From contig CAZUCA010000010.1 in the NCBI GenBank assembly GCA_964619125.1, positions 6,880 to 70,879 on the forward strand: DNA of 64,000 nucleotides, in the 5' to 3' direction. Below are positions 43,377-51,088 of the stretch, piece after piece; the stretch's first letter is position 1, and each line of letters starts with the position of its first letter. A program made the translations under genes and the position numbers. The stretch is from Owenweeksia sp964619125 (GTDB taxonomy: Bacteria; Bacteroidota; Bacteroidia; Flavobacteriales; Schleiferiaceae). A model generated the notes under the pieces. That model saw only the letters and a program-made list of their open reading frames with translations, did no database searches and was not told the origin of the DNA.

Positions 43377-44421
43377 CTTCAGAATTTTTAGTCCTGGTCA
43401 ACAAGAGCGCCATCAGCACAAAAAAACTAAGCATGGCCGCCACCTGTAACAAAGCAGTGAACTTACGGCCCTCCCACCAGGCGGCATAATCGCAATAAAG
43501 TCGCAGCAATAACAATAGGTGGGTAGCTATCACCGGAATATAAAGCAGCGGATGAAAGGGGCGCTGGCGGCGCCTCAGCAAAGCTGGAAATATAATGGGG
43601 GCATGGGCGTAGAGCATGGAAAAGGCGAAGCCAATAAAAAAACTGTGCAACACTGCATCGTAGTGGTAAAAGGCCTGCAGGGGCAGTGCCATCAAAATAC
43701 CACAAAGCAGAAGCCACAGGTAGCCGCCAAAAAGGGTACTACCCACATAATAGAAAAACCCCTGCTTGCGCAGATTGATATTGACAATGTCGAAACGAAG
43801 CAGCCAATAGGCAATCGCCGCAATGAGCAGTCCGCTAATATAATGGGAGCCCCAGTGAAAAGGAATGGCCTGGCTGAGGATAAGAGCTATCATGAGGCCC
43901 ATAAGCAAGGGACGTCCCCAAGGCGGCACCGCGACAAACTTGCTCAGTTCGAGCCGCTCGGCCACAATGGTAAAGAGCAAAAAGAGTAAATACCAGATAC
44001 TGGCCACGGGAAAACCACCGCCCAGCAGCAGTACCAGCGCTGACATACCCCAGGCGAGGCTGCTAAGGATTAAGCCACCAAAGTAAATTTCGCGGTATTG
44101 CCAAGCCTGCTTCAAATAGAGTGCGGTGAGCAGCAAGGCTGCCAGCAATTGCAGGCTAAAAGCGGTGGTATCAAAGTCGAGCAGGAGAGCCACCACCGCC
44201 AGGGCACTAAGGATGGGGATGCCCAACCAACTGCGATCAGGCAGGATGAGGGTGCGCTCAAGGCTGATCAGGGTGCCAAAGAGGCCCGACACCATCAGGA
44301 AGCCATGGCGGGCTGCCACTGCCGGTATGGGCAGGGCAAAGCCCACTCGCCCCAGGGCTGAATAAAAAGCCAGCAGTACCAACAAGGGCACCAGCAGTAA
44401 GAGCATTCGCGGGCGCGGCAT
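43366..44421 (-). CDS. NnrS-like multi-pass membrane protein
   Basis: The protein has 351 residues and about 12 helices. Features shared with NnrS (a haem and copper membrane protein made during denitrification) are an early ARHGFLMVSGLFGTLISLER and a late HSFFIGFAFSMLYAHAPIIF, both with in-membrane His. The middle VAERLELSKF also recurs in this group. It begins 25 bases after nosY and overlaps the next gene by 11 bases, so it belongs to the nos operon. A role in NO tolerance or metal-centre assembly is inferred from the family and place. Confidence 0.55.
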   Translation of the reverse strand: MPRPRMLLLLVPLLVLLAFYSALGRVGFALPIPAVAARHGFLMVSGLFGTLISLERTLILPDRSWLGIPILSALAVVALLLDFDTTAFSLQLLAALLLTALYLKQAWQYREIYFGGLILSSLAWGMSALVLLLGGGFPVASIWYLLFLLFTIVAERLELSKFVAVPPWGRPLLMGLMIALILSQAIPFHWGSHYISGLLIAAIAYWLLRFDIVNINLRKQGFFYYVGSTLFGGYLWLLLCGILMALPLQAFYHYDAVLHSFFIGFAFSMLYAHAPIIFPALLRRRQRPFHPLLYIPVIATHLLLLLRLYCDYAAWWEGRKFTALLQVAAMLSFFVLMALLLTRTKNSEGEN

Positions 44422-44446
44422 AGTTGCAAAAATCTTGGCGATAAAG

Positions 44447-45226
44447 CTAAAAATCTTTGCGGCTCGCTTTTCTCAACATAAAATAGACCGGCAGGGCCAC
44501 CCAGGCCAGGTAGGCGGTGGCAATAATCAAACTGCCCTTAAGGGTGCCGAAAAACCTTTCGAATACGGCGCCGGTATAACCCATCAGAGCAGAATAGTCG
44601 AGCTGAAAGATCAACAGCACCCGCCCCATATCAATCGGGTTTAACAAGGTAAGGCCGAGGGCGGCATTCTCGAGGGGATAATTTTCAAAGGCCACCAGTA
44701 TCACCAGGAAAACCCCGTCATAAATTACCGCCAGCAACAGCCACAGAAACAGACCGAGGCCGAAGCCACGCAGGCGGTTTTCATGCAGTAATACCAGCCA
44801 GCAGGCCAGCGCCGAAAATATCACGGTAAGTAAAGTGGCAATCAGGGCCATAATCAACCAGGGAGCGCTTAGGAGCTGGGCGGGATCGTAAAACAGCAAG
44901 GGCAGCAACAAACCAGCCAGGAGGCTGAGGCTGAGGGCGGCGCTAAGGCCGAGAAAGTAACCACTGAAAATACTGCGCCGGGAGATGGGCTGGGCCAACA
45001 ATATCTCCACATATTCACGCACCTGGTACATATACATCAGTCCGTATATCATACTGATCAGCGGCACCAACAGAATAATCACATTCATAATGCTCACCAG
45101 CACCTTGGTGCTATCACCGCTCAGGTAAAGCAGCCCACCACTGGTAATAGTAAAAAAGATAAAATACACCACTGTCCAGCGGCTGCGGATCAAGTCCAGA
45201 AAGCTATATCGAAATACCTTATTCAT
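44447..45226 (-). CDS. nosY: NosY, membrane permease of the NosDFY transporter
   Basis: The protein has 259 residues and six to seven membrane helices. The ABC-2-like start (FRYSFLDLIRSRWTVVYFIF) and the REYVEILLAQPISRRSIFSG motif, which couples to the ATPase, are typical of NosY. GLTLLNPIDMGRVLLIFQLD is the family's conserved cytoplasmic segment. NosY and NosF transfer a sulfur or copper species with NosD for assembly of the CuZ centre of NosZ. It starts 2 bases after nosF ends. Confidence 0.9.
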   Translation of the reverse strand: MNKVFRYSFLDLIRSRWTVVYFIFFTITSGGLLYLSGDSTKVLVSIMNVIILLVPLISMIYGLMYMYQVREYVEILLAQPISRRSIFSGYFLGLSAALSLSLLAGLLLPLLFYDPAQLLSAPWLIMALIATLLTVIFSALACWLVLLHENRLRGFGLGLFLWLLLAVIYDGVFLVILVAFENYPLENAALGLTLLNPIDMGRVLLIFQLDYSALMGYTGAVFERFFGTLKGSLIIATAYLAWVALPVYFMLRKASRKDF

Positions 45227-45228
45227 GA

Positions 45229-45936
45229 CTAGCAGGCTTTTTTAAGGGTGAGTAAATGAGCGATGGCATGCTCCACATTGGGAGTGCCAGTTTCCTTGAA
45301 CAACCGCTGCTGATCGCCGCGATAATAAATCTTCCCTTCGAGCAGGAAGATAATTTCATCGGCCAGCTCCTCCACCACGTCCATCACGTGGGTAGTAAGG
45401 AGAATAATCTTGCCAGCGCTGCGCTCTTCTTTTATCCAGTCTTTTAACTTGATCAGGGCTACCGGATCAAGACCGATGGTAGGTTCATCAAGAACGATCA
45501 CCTTGGTGTCATACATCATGGCACTAACCAGGTTTACCTTTTGCCGGGTACCACCGGAGAGGGTTCGCAATTTCCGCTCGAGGTAAGGCTCCAACCCGAA
45601 AATTTCTATCAGGGCCTCCCTGCGGTCGGCCTTACCGCGAATATTTTCCACAAAGTCGAGAAACTCGGCCGGGCTAAGGTTTTCAGGGAAGCGGGCTATT
45701 TGGGGGAGGTAGGCAATATGGCGGCGATAGTGGTCATCCTTTAGTTTTTGATTCATAAAAAGGATCTCACCCTCACCGGGACGAACCATCCCCATCAATG
45801 ATTTAATAAGGGTGGTTTTGCCACTGCCATTAGGGCCAAGCACGGCATAAATGCCCGGTTTGTCAATACAAATATCAATGCCCATCAGCACCTGTTGACG
45901 GCCAAAACTCTTATGGATATTTTTAAAGTGGATCAT
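45229..45936 (-). CDS. nosF: NosF, ABC transporter ATPase
   Basis: The protein has 235 residues. All ABC motifs are present: Walker A GPNGSGKTTLIKS near residue 35, Q-loop LPQIARFPENLSP, signature LSGGTRQKVNLVSAMMY, Walker B VIVLDEPTIGLDP, and the switch His in LLTTHVMDVVEEL. It powers the NosDFY complex that helps assemble the NosZ tetranuclear copper-sulfide site. It overlaps nosD by 14 bases. Confidence 0.93.
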   Translation of the reverse strand: MIHFKNIHKSFGRQQVLMGIDICIDKPGIYAVLGPNGSGKTTLIKSLMGMVRPGEGEILFMNQKLKDDHYRRHIAYLPQIARFPENLSPAEFLDFVENIRGKADRREALIEIFGLEPYLERKLRTLSGGTRQKVNLVSAMMYDTKVIVLDEPTIGLDPVALIKLKDWIKEERSAGKIILLTTHVMDVVEELADEIIFLLEGKIYYRGDQQRLFKETGTPNVEHAIAHLLTLKKAC

Positions 45937-47221
45937 GAGTAGTGGGTTTTGTGGTGGCGGAGAAGTCAGAAGCTTTCCCGCTTTGATTGAGCGGATGCAT
46001 CAGCGGGCTTTCATCGCGCAGATTATTGGGGGTTACCGCCGGCGTAATACGTTCGGCGAAGTTGAGCACCTCAACGAAGCTACTCCGTAACAGGATTATG
46101 CTTTCATCGATACGGCTCAGCAAGTATGAAAAGAGGTTGACCGGGCGATGGGGCAGGTCACCGATACCATCCCGGTCGAGGTCGTAGCCTTCATAATCAT
46201 CCCAGTAGTTGTGGTGGTAATTATTGTAATTGGTACTGGCGTCGGTAGCCACATTAAAACTGTTGCCTTTGAAGTTATTGCGGGTAATTTCATTGTCCAT
46301 GGCACTACCGCGCATGCGCAAGGCCCAGCCATTGGCTTCAAAGTCATTGCCGGCCATCAACATGCGGTTGCTACCCTCCACAAATATGCCTACCGTGTTT
46401 TTACGAAAAGTATTTTGAGTGAGCCGACTGTCGTAGATCTCCTTGAGCAACAGACCGTAGGAGGCACTGCCCCAGTTTTCGACAAAGTGGTTGTGGTGCA
46501 TATTAATGTGATCGCTAAACATCACTGCCACCCCGGAACCGTTATCGCTAAAGGTGTTGTAGCTGTATTCGTTGTTATTGCTAAACATAAAGTGCAGACC
46601 ATAGCGCAGATTATGAAGGCTGGTATTGCCTACTATGCGGGAGTTACCGGTAAACTCGAGGTAAATGCCATCGCGGTGATGCTGCGCCTGGTTATCCTTT
46701 ATCAGCAGGCTGTCGCAATACCACAAGTGGATAGCGTTGGCGGAAGAGTGTTCCTCCACCGCGTTTCCAGTAATCTGGTTATTGGCGATGGTGCCGTTAC
46801 TGGCCTTGGTACAGAATATCGCAAAAAAGCAGTTTTCGAAACGGTTATTCCGGACGGTGAAATGTTGTACACGATCTACCCATACGGCTGCGAGATCTTT
46901 GAGGTAACTGCGGTTCACCTCCTTAAAATGGAAACCGCTGATAGTAACAGAGTCGGCGCGCACTTCAAAAATGCCCTGGTCTGCGGCGGCTTTAATCACC
47001 GCCTCGCCACAGGCTATAAGGCTAAGGGGCTTGTCGATCACCAGGGCCGCCGTGGGATGATAATTACCACTATTTATACAGAGGGTATCAAAGGGACGGG
47101 CCTGGGCAATAGCCTGGGAAAGGGAGGTGACCGCCTGGGTTGGACCCACTTCCAACTCCGCTGAATAGGCGGTACACCTCCACCCCACAACTACGATTAA
47201 TACAACCAAATATCTGATCAT
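45923..47221 (-). CDS. nosD: NosD, periplasmic copper-delivery beta-helix protein
   Basis: The protein has 432 residues with a signal peptide (cleavage near AYSAE). It is a right-handed parallel beta-helix built of CASH/NosD repeats: VRNNRFENCFFAIF, IANNQITGN, LIKDNQAQHHRDGIYLEFTG, VGNTSLHNLRYGLHFMFSNN, YNTFSDNGSGVAVMFSDHIN and YGLLLKEIYDSRLTQNTF. The conserved Met and His residues (GLHFMFS, VAVMFSDHINMHHNHF) are probable copper ligands. NosD hands copper to NosZ. A long antisense frame covers most of this gene and is not real. It overlaps nosL by 4 bases. Confidence 0.93.
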   Translation of the reverse strand: MIRYLVVLIVVVGWRCTAYSAELEVGPTQAVTSLSQAIAQARPFDTLCINSGNYHPTAALVIDKPLSLIACGEAVIKAAADQGIFEVRADSVTISGFHFKEVNRSYLKDLAAVWVDRVQHFTVRNNRFENCFFAIFCTKASNGTIANNQITGNAVEEHSSANAIHLWYCDSLLIKDNQAQHHRDGIYLEFTGNSRIVGNTSLHNLRYGLHFMFSNNNEYSYNTFSDNGSGVAVMFSDHINMHHNHFVENWGSASYGLLLKEIYDSRLTQNTFRKNTVGIFVEGSNRMLMAGNDFEANGWALRMRGSAMDNEITRNNFKGNSFNVATDASTNYNNYHHNYWDDYEGYDLDRDGIGDLPHRPVNLFSYLLSRIDESIILLRSSFVEVLNFAERITPAVTPNNLRDESPLMHPLNQSGKASDFSATTKPTTHDPL

Positions 47222-47670
47222 AGCGCCGGGAGATTATCCAGATTATCCACCAGCTCCTGGTAGCGATACAACTCACCCTTATGCTGCTGTTGCAGCTCAA
47301 GGGCTTTTTCCTTAGAACCGACCGCAGTTAAGTACATCCCCATTGGGCTAGGCAATTGCGGACTTCTTATTATGGTAGCTTCGGCCGCAGGGATCATCTC
47401 GCCGGGGCGGTTAAAATTGCTCAGCAATTCGAGGTACCACAGTTGATCGCGATGCTCATGCTTGTAATTGATCATGCACTCAATAGCATCAAAGCTGTAG
47501 GCCTTGCCTTTGTCAGAAACCAATTGCGCGGCATAGCGATTGTCAACAATACTCATACGGCAATAGGCACAGGCCTCCTTGCCATAGTCAATAGGCTGCG
47601 GCTCGGGTTTACAGGCCAAAAGCAGGCATAGCAGTAATGTAAAAGAACTGATGTGGGCTATTCTTTTCAT
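47218..47670 (-). CDS. nosL: NosL, outer-membrane copper(I) chaperone lipoprotein
   Basis: The protein has 150 residues from MKRIAHISS; an upstream ATG at 47745 would give an implausible charged extension. The lipobox is LLLAC. The NosL signature is KEACAYCRMSIVDNRYAAQL, with a CxxC and Met that can hold Cu(I), then FDAIECMINYK and a C-terminal SPQLPSPMGMYLTAV. NosL supplies Cu(I) to NosD. It is located between the nosZ-linked membrane protein and nosD, and overlaps nosD by 4 bases. The spacer upstream (47671-47759) can form a GCCGG/CCGGC hairpin. Confidence 0.93.
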   Translation of the reverse strand: MKRIAHISSFTLLLCLLLACKPEPQPIDYGKEACAYCRMSIVDNRYAAQLVSDKGKAYSFDAIECMINYKHEHRDQLWYLELLSNFNRPGEMIPAAEATIIRSPQLPSPMGMYLTAVGSKEKALELQQQHKGELYRYQELVDNLDNLPAL

Positions 47671-47759
47671 GATGTTGTGGGTTTTAAACTCGCTCATCGC
47701 GCGAGCTAATGGCTTCTCAAAATTTATATGCCGGTAGAGAAACATTGCCGGCTAAGTTG

Positions 47760-48401
47760 TTATACGGCCACCCTCCCTAAAGGAACGGTGGTGGCATTTG
47801 ATCTTTTCAGAGGTTTTCTTTTATTTCTTTTTCCGGCTTTTCGACTCAGCCACCAGGATACGAAGGACAGTCCAAGCGCTAACCCCATGAAGATACCACC
47901 GGTACCGGGGTATGACCTGGCATTAAAGTTCAGCAGCATCTTAGAACCAAATAAAGGCGGTTGATAGCTTTGTCCGGGCACCTTTATAGGAGCGGTAGGA
48001 CTAAGGTTGTGGCCATAGTCGTACTCCCACAGGTAAAAGTCATAGATACCCAGTCCGGCCAGGATCAGGAAGATCTCCGCCCAGGCCAGGAAGAGCTTGG
48101 GTTTTCCTACCGCAGCCGCCAGTATACCCAGCAGGGCCAGCCCGCTTACAATCCAGGGGAAGTAGGTGAGTTCAGGAATACTATCGGGTTCAATCTTCTG
48201 CATTCCCACGTAGTGGTTGAGAATATTGATATTCTGCAGGGTACCGGGTGTGTCGCCGGTAATTTTGTTAATCCAGATATACATGCTCACCCCATCCGGA
48301 TATTGCGGGGCAATGAGGGTGATTTCCCAAAGGGGAAAGACAAACAGCATCAGCAGACATCCTACGGCAATAACAGCGAGTATTCTGGCTAAAACTTTCA
48401 T
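47760..48401 (-). CDS. Four-helix membrane protein of the Bacteroidota nos operon
   Basis: The protein has 213 residues with four membrane segments (LARILAVIAVGCLLMLFVF, WIVSGLALLGILAAAV, LFLAWAEIFLILAGLGIYDF, GIFMGLALGLSFVSWWL). An external loop lies between the first two (DGVSMYIWINKITGDTPGTL; NINILNHYVGMQKI). The conserved-looking NHYVGM and YPGTGGIFMG segments suggest a metal or cofactor interaction. A small membrane gene in this place, between nosZ and nosL, is a feature of clade II nos clusters in Bacteroidota. Its role is not established; electron transfer from quinol or copper handling are possible. Confidence 0.65.
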   Translation of the reverse strand: MKVLARILAVIAVGCLLMLFVFPLWEITLIAPQYPDGVSMYIWINKITGDTPGTLQNINILNHYVGMQKIEPDSIPELTYFPWIVSGLALLGILAAAVGKPKLFLAWAEIFLILAGLGIYDFYLWEYDYGHNLSPTAPIKVPGQSYQPPLFGSKMLLNFNARSYPGTGGIFMGLALGLSFVSWWLSRKAGKRNKRKPLKRSNATTVPLGRVAV

Positions 48402-48438
48402 CAGTGGGTGTTTTTTGAATAATTATCGGGCGGTTATA

Positions 48439-48470
48439 AACCCCGGGGACTTAACGCCATCCCCGGGGTT
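48439..48470 (-). terminator. Strong GC hairpin just after nosZ
   Basis: AACCCCGGGGA pairs with TCCCCGGGGTT (11 bp, 10-base loop), 16 bases after the nosZ stop on the minus strand. There is no T run on the 3' side, so it is better read as an mRNA-stabilising or attenuating structure than a full terminator. Confidence 0.5.
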
Positions 48471-48486
48471 ATCTCAATCAATGGGA

Positions 48487-50460
48487 TTACTCACCAGTTG
48501 AGAAAGCAAGCACTGGACTTTCTCCTTTGGCAGCAACCCTAATGTAACCTTGCATCTCCTGGTGCAAGGCAGAGCAGAAGTCAGTACAATAGAAAGGATA
48601 CACACCGGCCTTGGTCGGTTTCCAGAGCAGGGTTTCAGTTTGGCCAGGCATGATCAGCAGTTCGGCATTCTGAGCGCCCATCATGGCAAAGCCGTGCGGT
48701 ACATCCCAATCCTGCTCAAGGTTAGTCACGTGGAAGTAAACTTTATCGCCCACTTTCACACCCTCAATATTGTCAGGGGCAAAGTGACTGCGGATAGTAG
48801 TCATATATACGTGCACTTCGTTACCATTGCGCTCAACCCGGGCTTCAGACTCGGATTTGGCAGCATGGGCATGCTCATTTTCCTCAAGTGGATAGATCTT
48901 CTTGCTGTTGGGTTTCACCAGGTCGGCGTGGATAGCCTGGGCATAGTGAGGTTCGCCAATAGTGGGGAAATCCAGCAGAAGTTCCATCTTATCGCCACTG
49001 ATATCGTACAGTTGGGCGGAGTGAGCCAACTCGGGTCCGGTGGGCAGGTAGCGATCCTTGGTAATCTTGTTGAGGGCCACCATATACTTACCCCATGGTT
49101 CTTTGGAGTCGCCACCGGGAATCATCAGGTGACCTACAGAGTAATAAGTAGGTACGCGATCCAGTACTTCCCAGGTTCCGAGCTTCCATTTCACTACCTC
49201 AGAAGAGATGAAGAAAGTAGTATAGGCATTGCCTTTACCGTCAAATTCGGTGTGCAGCGGTCCGAGGCCACCGCTCTCCACGGTACCGGCAACCACATCT
49301 TCAAAGTTGAGCACCGGAATACCATAGGCATCGCCAGCAAAGGATTTATTCTCAATAGCCTTGATCATCTTATCGAAGCTATGCACAGTAAGGTTGGCAT
49401 TGAGCTTGCCATTACCGATAATATAAGAACCGGTAGGATCAACATCCACTCCGTGGGGTGATTTGGGGGTAGGCAGGAAATAAACCAGGCCGGGGCAATC
49501 TTCAGGCTTTAGCACCCGCACGCTTTTCTTTTTGATGGATTTCGCGGTATGAGTCTTTTCGTCATAGCGATTGATCAGGTACTCAGCCGGCATTTCTTCA
49601 AATTTGCCTTGCTTAATGTATTCCTGTGCCTTCTTCCAGTTAATGGCGGCGATGTAGTCCTTATCGTTTTGAGAAGCATTAACCTCTTTAAGGGTATGGC
49701 TTTCCTCGGTATTGTAAGTGGTAAAGAACATCCAGCCGTGTGACTTACCCTTACCGGCATGGGCCAGGTCGTAGTCATAGCCGGGTAGCAGCACCTGAAA
49801 GTCGATATCCATATGGCCGTGCTCAGGATCTACAGAGATAAAAGACAATGAACCCTTGAAATTCTCATTGTAGCTTTCAATGGCCACATCCTTCTGGGGA
49901 ATTGGCACACTAAAACGGGTACCGGCCACGATATACTCTGAGTTTTCAGTGGTAAAAGGAGAACTGTGGTTACCACCTGAATTCGGAATCTCTATGATCT
50001 CAGCGGTTTCAAAAGTGGTGAGATCGATACGGGCTACGCGGGGCGTGTTGTTACCGTTGATAAAGAGGTATTTGCCATCGGGCTTACCCTTGGTTTGAGA
50101 CAGCTCAGGGTGGTGAGCATCATCCCAGGGCACAAAGCCATGACTGGTTTCCAGCAGGGGTTTGGTTTCTTCGTTAAAACCATATCCTTTTTCGCCATCT
50201 ACCGAAAAAACGGGAACAACCTTAAGCAACCTTCCTGAAGGCAGGCCATACACACTCACCTGGCCGCTAAAGCCGCCAGACATAAAGGAATAGAATTCGT
50301 CGTGCTCACCGGGAGCCACGTAAACTTTCTCAGCCGCACTACTGCGGTTGATGGCTCCACCCTTGTCGGCAGAGGCTTGGCCATTGGCGCCTTCAGAACA
50401 TGCCTGAGGCACGGTAAGGGCGAGAGCGGCAATAGCGGATAGCAGTGATAATCGTCTCAT
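48487..50460 (-). CDS. nosZ: Nitrous oxide reductase NosZ, clade II
   Basis: The protein has 657 residues. It reduces N2O to N2 in the periplasm. The leader is a Sec-type lipoprotein signal (VPQAC, Cys21), not a Tat signal, which with the operon context marks clade II. CuZ histidine ligands are visible in DDAHHPELSQ, GGNHSSPF, KSHGWMFFTTYNTEESH, KSPHGVDVDP, GPLHTEFDGKGNAYTTFF and EPHYAQAIHADL. The C-terminal cupredoxin domain has the CuA site: VPHGFAMMG and YCTDFCSALHQEMQGY, with two Cys, His and Met. It follows the cytochrome c gene by 11 bases and heads the nos accessory genes. A strong hairpin follows its stop. Confidence 0.96.
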   Translation of the reverse strand: MRRLSLLSAIAALALTVPQACSEGANGQASADKGGAINRSSAAEKVYVAPGEHDEFYSFMSGGFSGQVSVYGLPSGRLLKVVPVFSVDGEKGYGFNEETKPLLETSHGFVPWDDAHHPELSQTKGKPDGKYLFINGNNTPRVARIDLTTFETAEIIEIPNSGGNHSSPFTTENSEYIVAGTRFSVPIPQKDVAIESYNENFKGSLSFISVDPEHGHMDIDFQVLLPGYDYDLAHAGKGKSHGWMFFTTYNTEESHTLKEVNASQNDKDYIAAINWKKAQEYIKQGKFEEMPAEYLINRYDEKTHTAKSIKKKSVRVLKPEDCPGLVYFLPTPKSPHGVDVDPTGSYIIGNGKLNANLTVHSFDKMIKAIENKSFAGDAYGIPVLNFEDVVAGTVESGGLGPLHTEFDGKGNAYTTFFISSEVVKWKLGTWEVLDRVPTYYSVGHLMIPGGDSKEPWGKYMVALNKITKDRYLPTGPELAHSAQLYDISGDKMELLLDFPTIGEPHYAQAIHADLVKPNSKKIYPLEENEHAHAAKSESEARVERNGNEVHVYMTTIRSHFAPDNIEGVKVGDKVYFHVTNLEQDWDVPHGFAMMGAQNAELLIMPGQTETLLWKPTKAGVYPFYCTDFCSALHQEMQGYIRVAAKGESPVLAFSTGE

Positions 50461-50471
50461 TTTAGCAGGTA

Positions 50472-50951
50472 TTAAAGTGTTCGGAAATATTCGAGAATGG
50501 CACGTGCCTCTTCCTCGGTAAGATTTTGGTCGGCCATGATAGCGCCATTAGCTGCTGCCAGCACTTCTTTGGCCAGGGGATCCTTTTGCAACATCTCGGT
50601 AGGATTGAGAATCATATTCATCACCCATTCCGGAGTACGGCGTTCAAGGATATCTTTAGGGGCCGGGCCGATATACTGCTTGTCAACTTTATGGCAGGCG
50701 GTACAGTTTTTTTCGTAAACTACCTTTCCTTCCTCGGCCAGCTTCTGGTCAATGCCTTCCCCCAGCTTTACTTCGGTAATAGGGCCAATACCCTTGTTTG
50801 ACATGGGGTCAACCGCCTCCACCTTTTCAACTTTGGCTTGGGGTTTGGCTACGTCGGGGGTTTTAACGGTTTTGCGGGGTTCATCTCCCCCACCACAGGC
50901 AACCGCCGTGAGCAGGGTAGCAAAAATGGCAAGTGGGATTATTCTTCTCAT
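50472..50951 (-). CDS. Monohaem cytochrome c lipoprotein, probable electron donor to NosZ
   Basis: The protein has 159 residues with lipobox TAVAC. A charged Pro/Lys linker of about 50 residues is followed by a class I cytochrome c domain. The haem motif is CTACH (KNCTACHKVDKQYIGPAPKD), and the axial Met is probably in NGAIMADQNLTEEEARAILE. It is the first gene of the nos operon, 11 bases before nosZ. In clade II systems such cytochromes pass electrons to the CuA centre of NosZ. The promoter carries an FNR-like box and a GACAATTTTGTC palindrome. Confidence 0.88.
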   Translation of the reverse strand: MRRIIPLAIFATLLTAVACGGGDEPRKTVKTPDVAKPQAKVEKVEAVDPMSNKGIGPITEVKLGEGIDQKLAEEGKVVYEKNCTACHKVDKQYIGPAPKDILERRTPEWVMNMILNPTEMLQKDPLAKEVLAAANGAIMADQNLTEEEARAILEYFRTL

Positions 50952-50979
50952 TATGATTGTAACTTTTGTTTTGATACTT

Positions 50980-51039
50980 CAAAATTACTGGGGCATTAGC
51001 GGGCTAAAAATGATAATTATCATAAAAGACAATTTTGTC
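50980..51039 (-). promoter_or_regulatory. nos operon promoter: -7 box, FNR-like box and second palindrome
   Basis: On the minus strand TAATTTTG (50987-50980) is a perfect -7 box, giving a leader of about 25 bases. ATGATAATTATCAT (51010-51023), an FNR-like TGAT-N4-ATCA palindrome, is centred 36.5 nt upstream of the last base of the box, i.e. about -41.5, the class II activator position. GACAATTTTGTC (51028-51039) lies just further upstream and matches the sites before ric and azurin. Confidence 0.7.
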
Positions 51040-51088
51040 CTTTTTTATTGTAAGCAGCTGATTTTCCAAACATTAATAAAGTAGTCAT

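Noticed and set aside
46148..47164. 338-codon open frame antisense to nosD
   Set aside because: The translation is low-complexity, Val/Ile-rich and without motifs, and it mirrors the repeat pattern of NosD, which is a certain gene on the other strand.
48550..49461. 303-codon open frame antisense to nosZ
   Set aside because: It is a shadow of the NosZ coding frame, with no recognisable domain or start context.
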